DNA of 64,000 nucleotides from Epiperipatus broadwayi (GCA_028023455.1 JAQFVV010006336.1:2968021-3032020); one strand, 5' to 3'; positions 36,561 through 51,012 are shown, numbered from the stretch's first letter. The notes: generated by a model from the letters alone, not told the origin. Translations and numbers: made by a program.

Positions 36561-39299
36561 TGTGTCTTCGTTGTTATTTCTCCACATGGATGCATGATAT
36601 CACAATACATTTATAATTGAAACAGATATATAGTTGTTGCACAAAAAGGTAAACATAAAAGTATTATAATCATTTGAGAATTTATTGGTATGTTAAAATT
36701 TAAAAGATCATAATTATTTCATTTATTGGTCATAAGTCGATTGCCACAATATTAAATTAAAATATATGCTAATGTTGCCACACGTATGCTGTTGTCAGAT
36801 TATTAAAATACTACCACGTACGTAATTATTTATTTCATTTAGGAAGTAATAAGATTATATTATACCATTGTTGTTATTATTATTATTTATTATTGTTAGT
36901 TACTGCGTAGTGAATTATGACATAAAATTCCCTTTTCATAGTTTGCTACCGTAATTTTAAATCAGTTAGAATACAAGTTATAAACCTGAGATTTTATTTA
37001 TTTTATTTATTTTCTTCATTTTATTTAATTGAGCTAGATTCTTATTATAAAGCATATTAAGATATGATTATTATTTTAATCGTAGTGAAAAGAGCTTAAA
37101 AAGTCGTAAGAATACTATGAGTTAGTTATTTAGTATAGTGTTCTTATGCCATTGAGATAGTATCATGTGGATAATATCTCAATGTAGTCTATCTCGTTCC
37201 CCGTGTCGTCACTCCATGTCTCATGAAAATAGTAAATATTTGTTAATTCATTTTAAAAATATAACCGTATTTGTATTTTAAAGATAAGAGCTAGTAATCA
37301 TTTTAATTGATGCAGAATATTTCATTTGTTTATTTGTTAAACTGAGCTAGAACCTGTAAATATTTTAAATAGTAATAAATTTTGGAGGAGAGGACGGATG
37401 ATCGAATGGAGGGGGAGGTTAGAATATATATATATATTGTAACATAATAATGTAACTCAAAAAGTCCATTGTAACTATTAAAGTGAAATACAATTGTATA
37501 TTAAAATATCATTGGTCTTGTCAAAAATCCAATTAAGAAAAGATTCAAATATAAATATTTATCTTAATAAACGAAAAGAAATTGTAGCTTAAATTAAATT
37601 ATGAGAAGAATACCTGAGTAGTGGCTATTAAACAAAAAGGTCAGACTGAGTTATCAATCATATTAAGGGTCATTGGATTAAATGAAACATACTTCTATAA
37701 TTAGATTCCTCAAGATATCACAATATCAATAATTATAAACAAATTATTAAGAACGACTACTATAACACAGGTATATAGAAATCAAGTGAGTGAGTACACT
37801 AGTAACTCAATAAAATATCTTCTCAGGTATATCCAACTGTAGATTTTACTCACTTTCATTTCTAGGTTTGATGTTAAGTGCATGTCTAAGTGAACAATAA
37901 GTGAATAGGGTCTATCAGGGTGCCACTAGGTTATTTGAATCTAGACACAGTTATATCTAATAACCTTTCAAATGTACCAGGTTTGAATCCCTTTTGGTAC
38001 CTTATTTTTTACAAAATGTATAATTTTGATTTTAGACCCATAGCACTGTATGCACTAATATTTAAGTAAATGCCTAGGTAACATAAAACATCTTTAAACT
38101 GAAGTGGAATTCATTAGACACAAATCATTTCTCAGATCTTAGCATAATGAATGTGTTTCAGTATTTTTTATAAGTTTTACTAGCTCAGATTACTATTAAT
38201 TTAGGATGGCAATTCACTCATTCTTGCATGAAATGGATGATGGAATGGTGGTTGTAATAATACTAAGAAATCACTAAATATTATGGAATCAATATTTATT
38301 TATGGCCTTTAAACATATTAATTAGAATGTTGATGATGATAATGATAATGATAATGACAATAGTTTCAACCACAGCTTTAGGAGTAAGCTTAATCATAAA
38401 ACCTAATTTTTATAAAGAAATTCATAATTATTGTTAATCTTAGCATATTTAATCATACCTTAAACAACTAATATTTAACCATTGATGATGAATGATCACA
38501 CTTGATAAAGAACTACTCTTAATGAAATATATACGCCTCGTTTAATAATATAAACTAATATTTATTACTGCATTTCTAACATATACATAAAAATTTCTAT
38601 ATTTACATGAAAATTTATATTAACAATAACAACAATAAACATAATCGACTGTTTTAAAATCATAACATTAAATTTTAAATTCTTCCCCCTTTCCTGTAAA
38701 TGTATTTCAAAAGTATATTGTATTAAATTGGGTAACCAATTTGTTAAAATGTTCCATCCACAAGAAAAGTATTTCATAAAAAAATATTCACTCATTGGCA
38801 CATATACTTTATAAATCTAACATGTAAGCAGAATGTTAAAAAAAAATGTTAGTAGAATTGAAAGAGCAAGTTTTACCGAACAAGTTTTAAATCATTTTCT
38901 CCCCCTCCCTTCTACTTCTGAAATGCTATACTTTCTTAAAACAAAATAATTTAATATTTTAACACTGCTTATTACTTCACATTCGCACACAATTATACAC
39001 ATATAAAATATTATTATGTAGGTGTGTGTTTTATTCCATAATAACAAGATATTATTTAAAACCAAAATAATAATACAAAAAAAATATTTTACACATTAAT
39101 ATTTCATAACTGTAAATTAATAAACAAATAATTTTGATACATTCAAAACCACTTATGAAGCTCAAAGTTATTATTGGTAAGAAATTATTGGTTTTAATCG
39201 ATATGAATTGTCTTTAAAAGTTCTTTAAATAAACTATACCACTTTATAGCTAAAATTTATTAAGACTGATATCATAAAGAAAATATATCAAAAAAAATT
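36561..39299. other. AT-rich intergenic DNA, nothing recognised
   Basis: Contains a small (AT)n at 37423-37437 followed by TGTAACATAATAATG, and an imperfect hairpin (CATTGAGATA...TATCTCAATG) near 37141-37177. The minus-strand 78-codon frame at 38565-38801 has no recognisable family. Confidence 0.5.
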
Positions 39300-40250
39300 T
39301 ATACTACCAGTTCTTTGTAGCAACTTCTAATGAGTCAAATTTCTTTTGTTTAATATCTATCTTTGGCAGCAACAATTTCCTTGTTTCTTTGGAACAATCT
39401 CTTTCTTAAAGTGTATAATTATTTGATGATGATGATCCTATTGAGGTTATTTGCTTTAGTGGACAATTTGGAAATCTTTATATTAATTTTTCTTCTCTTC
39501 CTGTCAAGCATGATTCTTTTAGTGGATGAAATACAGCAGTTGTTTTCATGTTTATAAATTTCCTGGGTTTTAAACTCAGTTGCTGGAACAATTAATTGGA
39601 CTTGATGATTAATATTTATCAGTAGATTAATTCATCTTTCTGATCTTCAAATGCAGGTGAATGTTTTCTTCTTTCTATTTAAAAACATCTTATTTCTCTG
39701 GTCAGTTGAAAGGTATAGAATATTATTTTTCAGACAAGACATCTTTTCTTTACTATATGATCTGCAGCTCCACAATGGTCAGGTCTTGATAGGACACATA
39801 TCTAATTTTTCTACCCCATCATTTCTTATATTTTCAACATTTAAAACTTCATAAAAAATGATTTAAAAAAAAAACTATCTAGCAGAACTAAAAATGTTTG
39901 TCTGCTTTAGTTTCAATAATTTTTAAAAAGTCTCTATCACAAATATTATAATAACAATAATCTAATAGCTCAACTGATTTTCCAGACTGCTTTTATATCT
40001 GATTTTTGAGTCAACTCACCCAATTAGAGTGATAGTGTGAATTGCTATTTTTGACCAACCCAAAAAATCACACACCTGTTTTTCAGACACTTTTGTCTTA
40101 AAAAAAAATAGACTTAATCCTTTTTCCTTTTTCACGTATATCTGTAATATCTAAAAATTTGGAGTTTCTTTTCTTCAATCTTAAGATAAGACAATTTCAA
40201 AATTAGAGTTCCCACCAAGTTTAAGCTCCCAAAATGAAAAACAATCATTT
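39300..40250 (-). other. Possible coding relic, minus strand, weak
   Basis: The plus strand is pyrimidine-rich, so the minus strand has a codon-like purine bias. Near 40019-40097 one frame reads KVSEKQVCDFLGWSKIAIHTI, which resembles the helix-turn-helix of Tc1/mariner-type transposases, and a later stretch has DRDFLKIIETKADKHF. There are many stops and no catalytic motif, so the assignment is tentative. Confidence 0.25.
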
Positions 40251-40898
40251 ACAAAAACAAAATTGCTACAAAAATAGATATCTGATTCAACAGATTTGTA
40301 AAAAATAATTTGACAGATTTAACCATTCTTTTTCTTTCAATATTTAATAAATGCAAATTTCTGTAATAATGTACACACATACTTTATCATTTCAAATCAT
40401 TCATAAACTGTCATTACAATAATCTAATTGCCAGCTTAGTAATTATAACCCTAATATTTAAAATTAAATCCTTAGCTTTTAAATCCCAATTACAATTATA
40501 GAAAAACAAAATAGAAGTATAGAATAAGATATTAGAATTGATCAAGCATAGGTTAGTTTTAAAGAAAGTTAAATATCTGAAATATAAAACAATCAATAGC
40601 TTACACATACACTGCCTATACATATGCATTATAACTTTGCTTTTTAACAGAAAAATTAAATAATGAATAATTTAAATGTGTGTATTACCTTTCTATCAAC
40701 ACACAAACAAATAAAGAATATAATTGTTGACCCACTCTCTTTCTGTCTAAAGCTTTTAAAACTGGATCTTGTAGGGTTTAAACTTGGATGCCCTACAGCT
40801 TCATTTATTGTTATATAAAAATGTGATGATGATTTTGGTTTTACATTTTCTTACATGCACATTACTATAAATTTAGCTAATGACTAAATTGTAATGGC

Positions 40899-40901
<3 letters not shown>

Positions 40902-40986
<85 letters not shown>
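40902..40986. repeat. (AT)n microsatellite within an imperfect palindrome
   Basis: Two AT runs around ACCATA, bracketed by GTAATGG (40891-40897) and CCATTAC (40991-40997). Confidence 0.93.
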
Positions 40987-40988
<2 letters not shown>

Positions 40989-40997
40989 TACCATTAC

Positions 40998-42734
40998 CCC
41001 TCCTTTAAACAAATAAATTTAAAGCATAAAAAATTAAGTGACTATGAAATGCATTTCTGTTGAATTACTTTCACCAACTGTTGAAATTTATCTTTTTTTT
41101 TTCAAATGTTTCTATCATCATTCACTATTTATGTGTATAATTTTAAAAAACCTCCAATTAAAACAAATGTTCAACACTTTCAATTTAAAATAATACGACT
41201 TTATATGGTCAATTAAATTTATTAATAATATAAAATTATATTATATGACATTAAAAGTTTTGAATGTAAGATATACATTATATCTCGTCAGAAGTTTTAA
41301 AATAGTAAAGAATTTATCTACAAAACCAATATCAATTTAAGAGTATATATACAAAACATATGATCTGTGTTCAATGAATTATATGATAAAGTCATAGCTG
41401 TAAAAAAGCTTTCAAAATTAAATTTTTTTAAATATCTGACTGCATCATAATAATAATTATTTGCTAAAAGATCTGTTAGTATTTCATAAGATTGATCATT
41501 GACAAAAATAAATGATATTACATAAGAAATTCATGAATGGTAAAGAAAGTAAACTGTATATATTATTGTCATAGAACAGATATTATAATCCATGTCTTCA
41601 ATAGATCTGTTGTGCTTGAGAGTAATACAAAAACAATAAAGTTACAGATCATTAAAATCATATAATGGTGAAATAAACATATACATGTATTATTAATTCA
41701 TAATGACATAAAATGGAAATTGATATATCAAGTAGAATTCAAATATATTTTAACATTAATATTTAATTAACTCAATAAATCCAGTTTCTTTACTGATTGA
41801 ATATCATGCAGAAGTTAATTAATGATGGTGTTTATGTTAATGGTATTTAGCTTTAAATTATTTGATAACTGTTGTACAAACCGATTTACAAACATATTGA
41901 TTGCCATATTTTTAAACAAATTAAAGAAGTTTCCATTGAGTTTAGTATATTAAGTTTGTGAATATGAATGCAAATGTACAGGTCTTAATAGAAAATTGAA
42001 GTTAATTAATATTGTTTTTCAGTTAAGGTATATATTGTAATTCATTATTGAGTTAATGACAACTCTAATTTCAATTTGTTACTCAAGCTGTATAAATAAT
42101 TAATGAGCTAGTTAAGTTACAACAGAAATATAGTAAAACTATGTATTTAAAACAGATATATCTAGAATATGTAACTCATTTTGAATATCAGAATAGCTAA
42201 CTGCTAAATTGCAAACATAAACACATCTATTGTTAAAAAGCATTAGCAGTGAATCTAAATCTGATACAATATGCTGTTTTGAGGCAAAAATTTCAAGAGT
42301 AATAAATGTTCCTGCTTTGTTAAGTAAAGTTGAAAACAACCCTTTAATCACAAAATGTTTGGTCTGAAGTTATGAATAATATATGTATATAGATTCTAAG
42401 TGTATTATAGGAAGATTGAATTAGTTTATTATTGTATTTAAAATTTTCTACTAAAAATAATAAACAACATTCTCATAAATGTAGAGTAAATATAATCAAG
42501 TGTAAGTTTAATTAACTACTCAGCTGTTGTTTACAATTCACACACGTTGCTAGTTTAATATACCATAATGTTATTTACAATTTTTGGATGTAGAATGCAC
42601 CATCTCTTGGTCAATTTTGGTCAAAATTTCTTCATTTTAGGCTTATTTTATAGGAAATTCAAAATTTTAAATTGTAGTTTTAAAAATGTGCGCATATAGC
42701 ATTATATTTTGAAAAAAAAAATCAATTTTCTTTG
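40998..42734. other. AT-rich intergenic DNA, nothing seen
   Basis: The minus-strand 70-codon frame at 42139-42351 is not recognisable. Confidence 0.5.
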
Positions 42735-43240
42735 CTGGCTATTGGTGCTTAGACCAGTCTTTTCTCTGATTGGATGCCTGCCAAGTCTGTAAATTGTGCT
42801 GTAGGCATTTCTAAATGACAAAGCCAGAAACTAAATCAAAATGTTCTACATGTTTATAATTGATTTTGAAGTAAATAAATATATTTATTGTAATTTTTTA
42901 CATTCATAAATAAGATTTTACATTACTTTATCGAAATATAATGTTTGATTTGAAAATTTTGAAATATTGCAAGAAAAATAAGCTTGCAAAAGTAATTGCT
43001 GTTCAAGACTAGTTGTTGACACCTAACAACTGTAATTTGTATAATAGGTATTTCTAAAGAAATCAAAATAAAATCTTTTATGCATTCATATTTTGAAGTA
43101 AATAATTATATCTATCGTAATTTTTTACATTCATAAATAAGATTTTACATTACTTTATCAAAATATCAAATTTGATTCAAAAAATTTTAAATATTACAAG
43201 AAAAATAAGCTTTGGGAAATGATAGCTTTTCAAGAAAAGT
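42735..43240. repeat. ~228-bp tandem duplication
   Basis: TTTTGAAGTAAATAA starts at 42863 and 43091. The following stretch (ACATTCATAAATAAGATTTT, ACATTACTTTATC, then TGCAAGAAAAATAAGCTT or a near variant) is nearly identical in both. The similarity extends upstream through a GGCATTTCTAAA/GGTATTTCTAAA block. There are two copies, with the start of a possible third after 43225. Confidence 0.8.
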
Positions 43241-44486
43241 AAATTATGTTGACAGCTACAGACTGAATATTGACACCACAGATTGGTCAAAATATAATTC
43301 TTTTGTTTCACCACTGGCTATTTTTTAACTGTTTTTTTTATATTTTTCTTCAGTTATTAACATTATTTTTAATTTTTTGTTACATTTAACCAATTTAAAC
43401 CTAAAATTATTTAATTGTTAGAAGCTGAATTAAAAAAATTCTGTGGATTGTAGAATAATATTTTAACAATAGAAACTGACTGGAAATGAAACTGACGAAT
43501 AATATTGTTCTCAGATTTAAGTAGTGGACCAATACAAAAATTAAACAAAGATTAAATAAGTTGAATAAAGCAGCTAAAGGGTAAAATATGTTGCATTTTT
43601 CTTATGGTAAATTTGAAGATAAATCCACATACTATTTAAAAAATTATAAAGCACTGAAATTAAATAAACTAGAGAATGAACTTTAAAGTTCAGTTATAAT
43701 TTTTTCTTTTATTCCAATTATCACTACAAATTATTAGTGGGGGGAAAAAACATGATTTTTAAAATTAAATCTGGTATTTGAATTTGAGATAAAAGATTTT
43801 TGTAAAGCATTCCAGTATAATAATTAACACAGAGTTAATTAATTGTATAGTGTCATAAATATGTTAGTCATGATAACAAAAATAACTATCATTAAAGATT
43901 TTGGATATTATGATGTCCCTTTTGTAGCAAAAAGTATGGTACTTATTTATTAGATCTACAATGCAGGAGATCTTCTATGCCTTTTCATATTTGTGGCTAA
44001 TGTTTAACTTTGCCATCTCATCAAATAAACTCTGTGATCTCAACCAATCTCATCCAATAATATGATAAATTTACAATTTCATTTATTGTCCAGATTTTAT
44101 TTGGATAAATTCTTTTCAAAGTGTTTTTTACTTCAGTGCTGATTTAATTTTCCATTTTCTGATTAATCTACATTTTTTTTAAAACAGTACAATATGAACA
44201 TTTGGAGTTTACCTGCTATTGAAATCAATGCAATCAAGAGCATCCACACCTTGGACAAGCAATTGTGTTATAAGATTTGAGGATGTAATAATAAAATAGG
44301 CCTTCATAAGGGAATGTGATAGGTGGGTTCCAGATTTCTATTTTTGACAGTGATCCAATTTATTTACAACTGGTTTACAAATTAATATTCATAAAATGGG
44401 GGGAGGGTAGAGTTTGATTTAGCAGACAAGAATAACTATACCTGGTAAGTTTGTGCCACAATGATGATAGGGCAAGAAAATGTAAA
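43241..44486. other. AT-rich DNA upstream of a Merlin relic
   Basis: No gene. The stretch from about 44200 might include the unrecognisable N-terminal part of the transposase that becomes readable at 44487. Confidence 0.45.
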
Positions 44487-44780
44487 ATTGGAGGCACTAA
44501 CAAAATTATTGAAATTGATGAGCCTTTTTTACAAAAAAAAAGCCAGATGAATTCTTCCACAACAATGGATGTATGATGGCTTGTGCCTGGAGACTGATAA
44601 GTGTTCCATCATTAGAATTTATGATAGAACAGTGGCAACTTTGATGGAAGCCATCAAACAAAATGTGGAAGAGAAATTGACAATTTATTTGACTGTCAGA
44701 AAGCCTATAAAACTGCTGAATTATGAGCTGCTGGGTATTATCATTTTCATGTGAATCATATGTTTCCATTTTGAAAAAAA
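44487..44780 (+). pseudogene. Second Merlin transposase relic
   Basis: Plus-strand fragments in order: IGGTNKIIEIDEPF (equivalent to GKIVEVDKTLF at the other locus, first catalytic Asp kept); a frameshift; QQWMYDGLCLETDKC; DRTVATLMEAIKQNV; TIY; a frameshift; DCQKAYKTAEL with the second Asp; then YYHFHVNHMF. The region after HVNH is lost in an A-run. The 61-codon frame at 44569-44754 is one part of this; the two overlapping minus-strand frames are antisense shadows. About 98 codons of the roughly 280-codon family remain. Confidence 0.85.
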
Positions 44781-46779
44781 AAAAGGTACTTTAATCCTCC
44801 ATTTTAGGAAAAAAATTATATCCACTTAAAACAAAGTAGAACAAACAAATGATTGTTTCATTATAACAATTCCTGTTATGTATTACATGGTATGTATGCT
44901 TTCATTTTAAGAATTTTGTAACATTTTAGATATAATATTTAGATATGCTAATATTTTACATATAGACTTAGTAATATTTTATTATTATTATTATTATTTT
45001 TTGCCAATTTTGCTTTAGTGATTGTTTTGAAATTTCATGACAGGTTTAAATATCAGTATTTAAAGTAACATTTGGGAATTGCATAATGCTGTTTCATATT
45101 TAATATTTTTTGTGTAAAATTTATATTTTTAGTATTGTTAAAAATATACTTTTTCAGATTTATTCTGGTATAATTAGTGTCATGTATTAGAGCTGCTATG
45201 CTTTTTCACATATGTATTCAGACAGCTGATAACTTTGTAAATATTGTTAAAATATCATGTACACCTGGTCCATTTTGACAAATTTATCATTTCAAGTCTG
45301 TACAACCTCCAGTCTATGTGTTATTTGATCAGATCACAAGATTAGAAAGTTATCAGTGAATTGATATGAATGTGAAAAGCCATAGCAGGTCTAATAAGTT
45401 TCAGATGTAATATGTGAGTACAAAAGTATAAATAGATCCAAAATGTTACAGTAGTTTTACTTTTAATCAGAAAAAACAGCAGTACATTTTGAATTTGGAA
45501 AGAGATGAGAAAATGCTGATGGAGAAATAAAGCAGTTATTATCAGCAAGAAAGAAAAAAAAAAAAAAGTCTATAACCAACCAAAAGTTAAATCTGATGCA
45601 ATAGTGGTTGGAACTTTATTTTTAATAAGAAAGGAAAACGACTACTTGAAATCTTTTTTCATTGAATAGATTTCTATTGCTGATTGTTTAAAAAGTATTT
45701 TTTACTACTAAATACAAGTCAGTAATTATGACAATATTTTCTATCAGAAGACTATTTGCCATGAGTGGCTAATCAAATCAAGGTACATCAGTCAAAGATT
45801 ATGTAGTACATTAGGATATAAAGATTGATTGTGGTGAGGATACAACTTTTCTTGCTTACAAGAATAAAACTATGCCATAAGAAAAAAAGGGCTCTACCAT
45901 AACATGTACCTTGTATTTGTCTATAATGGGACCCATTTCCATTGCATCCTACAATTGATGCTCAAAAAGTTTAATTAAAATAAACACTATTATCAAGGAT
46001 GTGCATGAAAGGTAGAATTTAAGTTATGATCCAAATAAAAATCACGATTAAAATATTTTATTACATGTGTAAGATTTTTCTTTTATATTTGAATTTAAGG
46101 CTTTACAATTAACATTATTTGTTAGTTTATGTAGTAGCATTTAAATTTAATATTTATGATTATTAGATAAATTTAATATTTTGTGTTTCACTTCCTATAT
46201 TTTTATGGTATTCCCAAATATATTAAGTAACAATTTTATTCTTTTATTTATTTTAAAATTAGTTAAAATATTTTTTTATCAAATGTAAATACATTGCTAT
46301 TTGAATATTACTAAATCTGATAAGTTGTGCAATTCTCTGTGGGACATAATGATGATTAGAGATAATAATGCATTTATTAGTATTTTTCTCTGAAGAAAGT
46401 TGTTCCTAGTATTAATTTAAATTGAATCTGATAATGGAATTTTTAAAAAAATGTTTTTACAGTAATTATGCTGAATTGAATTTTCTGAGTGCTAATGTCA
46501 TTTTGATTTTAGGCACTACAGTGTTGCAGAGAAAAGTTTGCTGTTAATTGAAACTCTTTGATTTCTCTTTGCAATTGTAAAGAAAATGAGCAGAGAAATT
46601 CTTAATGTCTAATCCATACTTTCTTGTTGTTAAATTTGTTGTTATTGTATGATTATTTTTTTGAAGACATAATAAATAAGTGTAAAAAAGAATTTTACAA
46701 TCATGATAGACAATAATAAATCATTGCTCCTATTGTCAACAGGCTGTAAAGTAATTTCAAGATTGTGAATCCAGGATGC
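44781..46779. other. AT-rich intergenic DNA, nothing recognised
   Basis: No gene or repeat boundary was identified. Poly-A runs at 44774-44784 and 45549-45566 are simple sequence. Confidence 0.5.
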
Positions 46780-49400
46780 TTTTCAATGATGATTTTTTAT
46801 TTAGGTACTTATAAATGCAGATCTCTTTCAAATGAGTGAAGATTACATGAATTTGAGGAAGAACTATCTAATATTAAATTGGATATTGTTAGATATGTGA
46901 ATTTAGAAGAAAGGAAAAGACAATGGATTGATAAAGTAGGTATGCATAATACTATAAAGAAATGAAATAAGTGGAGTGAGATTTATTTTAAATAAATGTG
47001 GAAGAACAATATTGTAAAGACTAATGGTGTATCAAGTAGTGACAAGATTAATTATTTAACTTACTGGAAGATGTAAAATGCATATAATTTTGGTTAATTT
47101 TCCCCAAAAGTTATTATGATAAAGTAATGGATTTTTATATAAATGTACAAGAAGTTTTTATTTAAACCAAGCAACATTTTAAAAATTGTTATGGAAGACT
47201 TTATTGCTAGAATTAGTAAGTAAATGAAGTTAAAATTGCAATAGATAAATTTGTTTATGGTAGTAGAAATAAAAAATGCACTACCCTTCTGGAGTTTGCA
47301 GAAAAATAAATTTTATACTTTGAGGATTTTCTTTGAAAAAAAAAAAAGCTAAATGGAAATAGACTTGAAAGCATCAAAATGAAGCTACAGCAGAATTGGA
47401 TTATATTTTCATTAGCATAAAATATATATTACAAAACCATAATGTACTTTGTAAATTTATTGGTGGAAATGTTCATTGATTAGTGAGATATAAAATACAT
47501 ATTAAAACAAAACTGGAGAAACAAAATTATTAAGAAAACAGTTTTCACAGTTAATATTTTTAACCTTAAAAAATGTTCTATTGCATTTAAACTAGAACTT
47601 GCAAATCGTTTTAAAATACTAATAAAATTTGAAGATGGTTCAGATGTCAATCAAATTAATAAGAAGATAACAAATACACTATTAATAACTGTAACAAAAG
47701 ATAGTTGGGTTAAAAGGCATAAATTGAATAATAAATATTCTATCATGACAAGATAGTTTATGAAGAAATGCAGAAATATGAAAATATCTAAAAATGATCC
47801 ATTAAGAAGAATTGAATATATAGGGTTTAATAAAATGGTAAAAAAAAGATTTAATAATTATATAAACAAGTATAACTGTCAAACAATAATGAAAGCTACA
47901 GAAAATAATAAAAGTATCAAAAGTCTACAACTGCATCTTGGTATTGATAGGAAACTTATATATACAAGAAGAAGAAAATATAGAATTATTACTAAAAGGA
48001 GGGAATGAAAAAGCAAAACATTCAATTAAATCAATGGAAAAAAAAATTCCTGGTCATGATGAAATTATAATCGATATCATAAAAAAAGCAGATAAATAAA
48101 TAGACAAATTGTTGATAAAGTTATACATTAAATGTCTAAATGATGAAAATGTGCCAGAAGATTAGAAAAATATTATAATAATATTGATATTTAAAAAAAT
48201 AATAAAGAAACTAGTAGAAATTACAAATATATCTCTCTTTTATCATAACTACACCAAATTTTTATCAAGATAATTACAAGTCATCTACAGTAAATTTTGA
48301 ATTTTAGCCAAAAAAAAAAAAAGTTTGATTTTAATGTGGTTTTAGAACAGTGTGTCACATTCAAGTATTAAAAGAAGTTATAGAAAGGTCCCATAAATAT
48401 GAAATGCTGTTATATCTTGGATTTGTATATTATGAAGAGACATTTAATTCTATAATAACTTCTTCAGTAATTAAAGTATTGTATAGTTGAGATATAGACC
48501 AAGACATTATCACATTCTGAAGAAGATTTATAAAAATGTAACTGCAATAATTATATTACATAGTGATACTAAGAAGATTAATATTGAGAAGGCTATATGA
48601 TAGGATGACTCCATACTCCAAATCCATTTACAGCAGTTTTACAATAAGTATTTTGTGAATTATAATGGAAAGCTAAAGAAGTAAAAGTAAATGAAGATTA
48701 TTTACATTATCTAGATTTTTCAGATGTACAATTGTTTTTTTAAACAAGGCTTCAGAGCTTCAGGAAATATTGCAATAGTTATCAGATAAAAAAAGAAACT
48801 AGGATTAAAGATAAATGCTAAGAAAAATAAATTAAGCATTGATAATGAAGAATTAAAAGAAGATAGTAATTACATGTATCTATACATAAAAACATAATAA
48901 AATTAACTATAGAATTAAACTTGGATAGAGTGCTTTTGATGATAATAACATTAACAAAATATATTACTCTGTGTTTAAAAATGGTTATTAGTAAATATGT
49001 TTTATCACTTCTTATTTAAGTGCAATGCATAGATTTCAGATCACCTCAAAAATAATGAAAATATGTAGGTTAAGAATAATAAGAAAGAATTGAATATGAA
49101 ATACATGGATCTTATTGATACCATTAAAAGAATTAAGAAATTGAAATGAAGCTGAGTTGTACATATTACTATTAGAGATGATAATAGTTTAACAGTTGAA
49201 ATTCTAAACTGAATTCCCAAGAGATTGTAAAAAAAAAACCCTACAAAAAGATAACATATGAGATGGATGGATGAAATAAGGAAGTTTGCTGGTTTAATGC
49301 GGAGAAAAGAAGCTAGAGATTGAAGAAACTCGATTAAATTTGGAGAGATAATAATTTTTGCAATGGTTCGACAATGATTGAAATCATGATGGTGATATAT
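46780..49400 (+). mobile_element. Old RTE LINE relic, nearly full length
   Basis: Starts with TTTATTTAGGTACTTATAAATGCAG (about 46797-46821), matching the endonuclease start at 13059. It passes the GCAGAATTGGATTATATTTT strand (47391), the Lys-rich linker (47760-48008 reads MKKCRNMKISKNDPLRR where the good copy has MKKRRNMRIYNNDALKK) and the FDSI region near 48440. It ends in the VRWMDEIRK equivalent (ATGAGATGGATGGATGAAAT near 49258) and a GATGGTGATATA tail. It is heavily mutated, with a partial deletion around the endonuclease. Confidence 0.88.
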
Positions 49401-50913
49401 ATTATATCTATTTGTGAATACATGTTTCGACCATAATTACTATCAAAAAATTATATTGGATTTTGCTTTTATGTGAAAGTTACGGTATAATTGTAGAGAG
49501 TTAAAAGTAAAATAGTTCTTGATTTACTTATCTTTGAAAATGACCAAATTATTTTAATCAATTAAAAAACGATTTGTAAAAACAAACAAAACAGAGAAAC
49601 ATTGACAAATTTAGAAAAATAAATTTAAAATTAGTTTAGACAAACTACGATAATTTGACTTCTATTGGTTCCTAATAATTGAAAACTACGTGAGTGAGTG
49701 TCTTATGCACTAACCGGTTTTCCTTTTATAGTCATTAATTTTCTTTTTAATTTTCAACTCTGCAAGTTAAAGCGTTTAATACTTCCTTATTTTTTAAATT
49801 ATGAAAACAACTTTTTATTTATTTTTTAAATATATATAATTAAGTATATGAAATGAGTTTACAATTAATAAGTTTTAAAAATCTGACATATTTCATATCT
49901 AGAAAATGTGTCATGCCGCCTTCGCATTTACAAATTTCATATAGTTTAGTGTACAGTACATCGGTATCCATATTTCTATTATTTACGCTAGTGAACCTCG
50001 AAGTAGTATTTCAACCTTTTGAGGTTAAAAAATTTCGTAAGAATAGTATTATATTTGTAAGTATGTTATTACTTTGACTTTTAAAAAATATATATATACA
50101 TTATTAAAATGTGGAGTGTAAAATTTTTCTTCATTGTTTGCTATAGCATTTTTCTTGGGATTTTTTTTTTTTTTCAATATGTAACTCATTATTTTCTCAA
50201 AACGACTACTGTTTTAAAAATATTTTAAAAACGAAAAATATTCTAATTGAATAAAAATTTATGAATCTCACATTTAATTAATATATGACTATAAAATAAT
50301 CTATATGTGCATAATTGCTTATATGTTCGTGATTTTATATATACGTAAATGTGAATGAGTATCTATATAGACTTAGCTAGAGGGTAATACAAACAATAAA
50401 ACCCGCTCAAAACCTCACCACCTGTCAATTAAAAAAAGTTGAGTACTGCCTTCTTTTTTCTTTCAATGCGAGAGGGTATTTGCCAAACCTTTGCCTGCCA
50501 AGAACTACAATATATAATAAAAAGGCCGTTTACCTCTTTATTTTTATGCAATTACTAAAAGAATAAATAAACAAAACTCTAAATATGTTACCTACACTAA
50601 ATTAAACAAAAAGTAAACTAATATATATCAATAAAAGTTAGTTTGAGAATCAGATATTATATAGCTATTTTTTTCCAATATTAAAATGTTTTTCGAGAAC
50701 AAACTGTTTTTATATCAAATTTAAAATGATCACAAACATTGCATTGGCGTTCAACACTTTCTCAAACAACAAAAGTTAAAAAAATTGAAAAAGCAATTTA
50801 AATGATTGATGGCAATAAAAGAAAAAGCAGCATAGAAGAGAAAGAATACAAAATTTTATACTAAAAGGCAGCAAAAAGTATGTATGGTCATACGGAGAAT
50901 CATTTCATAATTT
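49401..50913. other. AT-rich intergenic DNA, nothing recognised
   Basis: The plus-strand 74-codon frame at 49853-50077 has no recognisable family. A stretch near 50380-50540 is slightly richer in G and C, without a gene. Confidence 0.5.
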
Positions 50914-51003
50914 GAGCTGAACACCTAATTTATTGTTTCATGCTTTAACATATATTAGCGGGTTCGCTTCCCGGCTGATGCTATGACACATGAGAAAAAA
51001 AAA
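50914..51003 (+). mobile_element. Second SINE copy, 5' part unrecognisable
   Basis: GGGTTCGCTTCCCGG, then GATGCTATGACACATGAG and an A-run (50960-51003), matches the B box and tail of the SINE at 7839-7945. The 9-bp direct repeat TCATAATTT (50905-50913 and 51004-51012) brackets about 90 bp and may be the target duplication. The first 45 bp do not align convincingly with the other copy's head. Confidence 0.7.
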
Positions 51004-51012
51004 TCATAATTT

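Noticed and set aside
37438-37460. LTR start TGTAACATAATAATG
   Set aside because: The start resembles others, but no matching end, promoter or primer site was found downstream.
38565-38801. 78-codon minus-strand frame
   Set aside because: No family recognised; ordinary for AT-rich DNA of this length.
40019-40097. Tc1/mariner transposase helix-turn-helix
   Set aside because: Only about 25 residues resemble it. No DDE motif or terminal repeats were found, so it is noted as weak rather than called.
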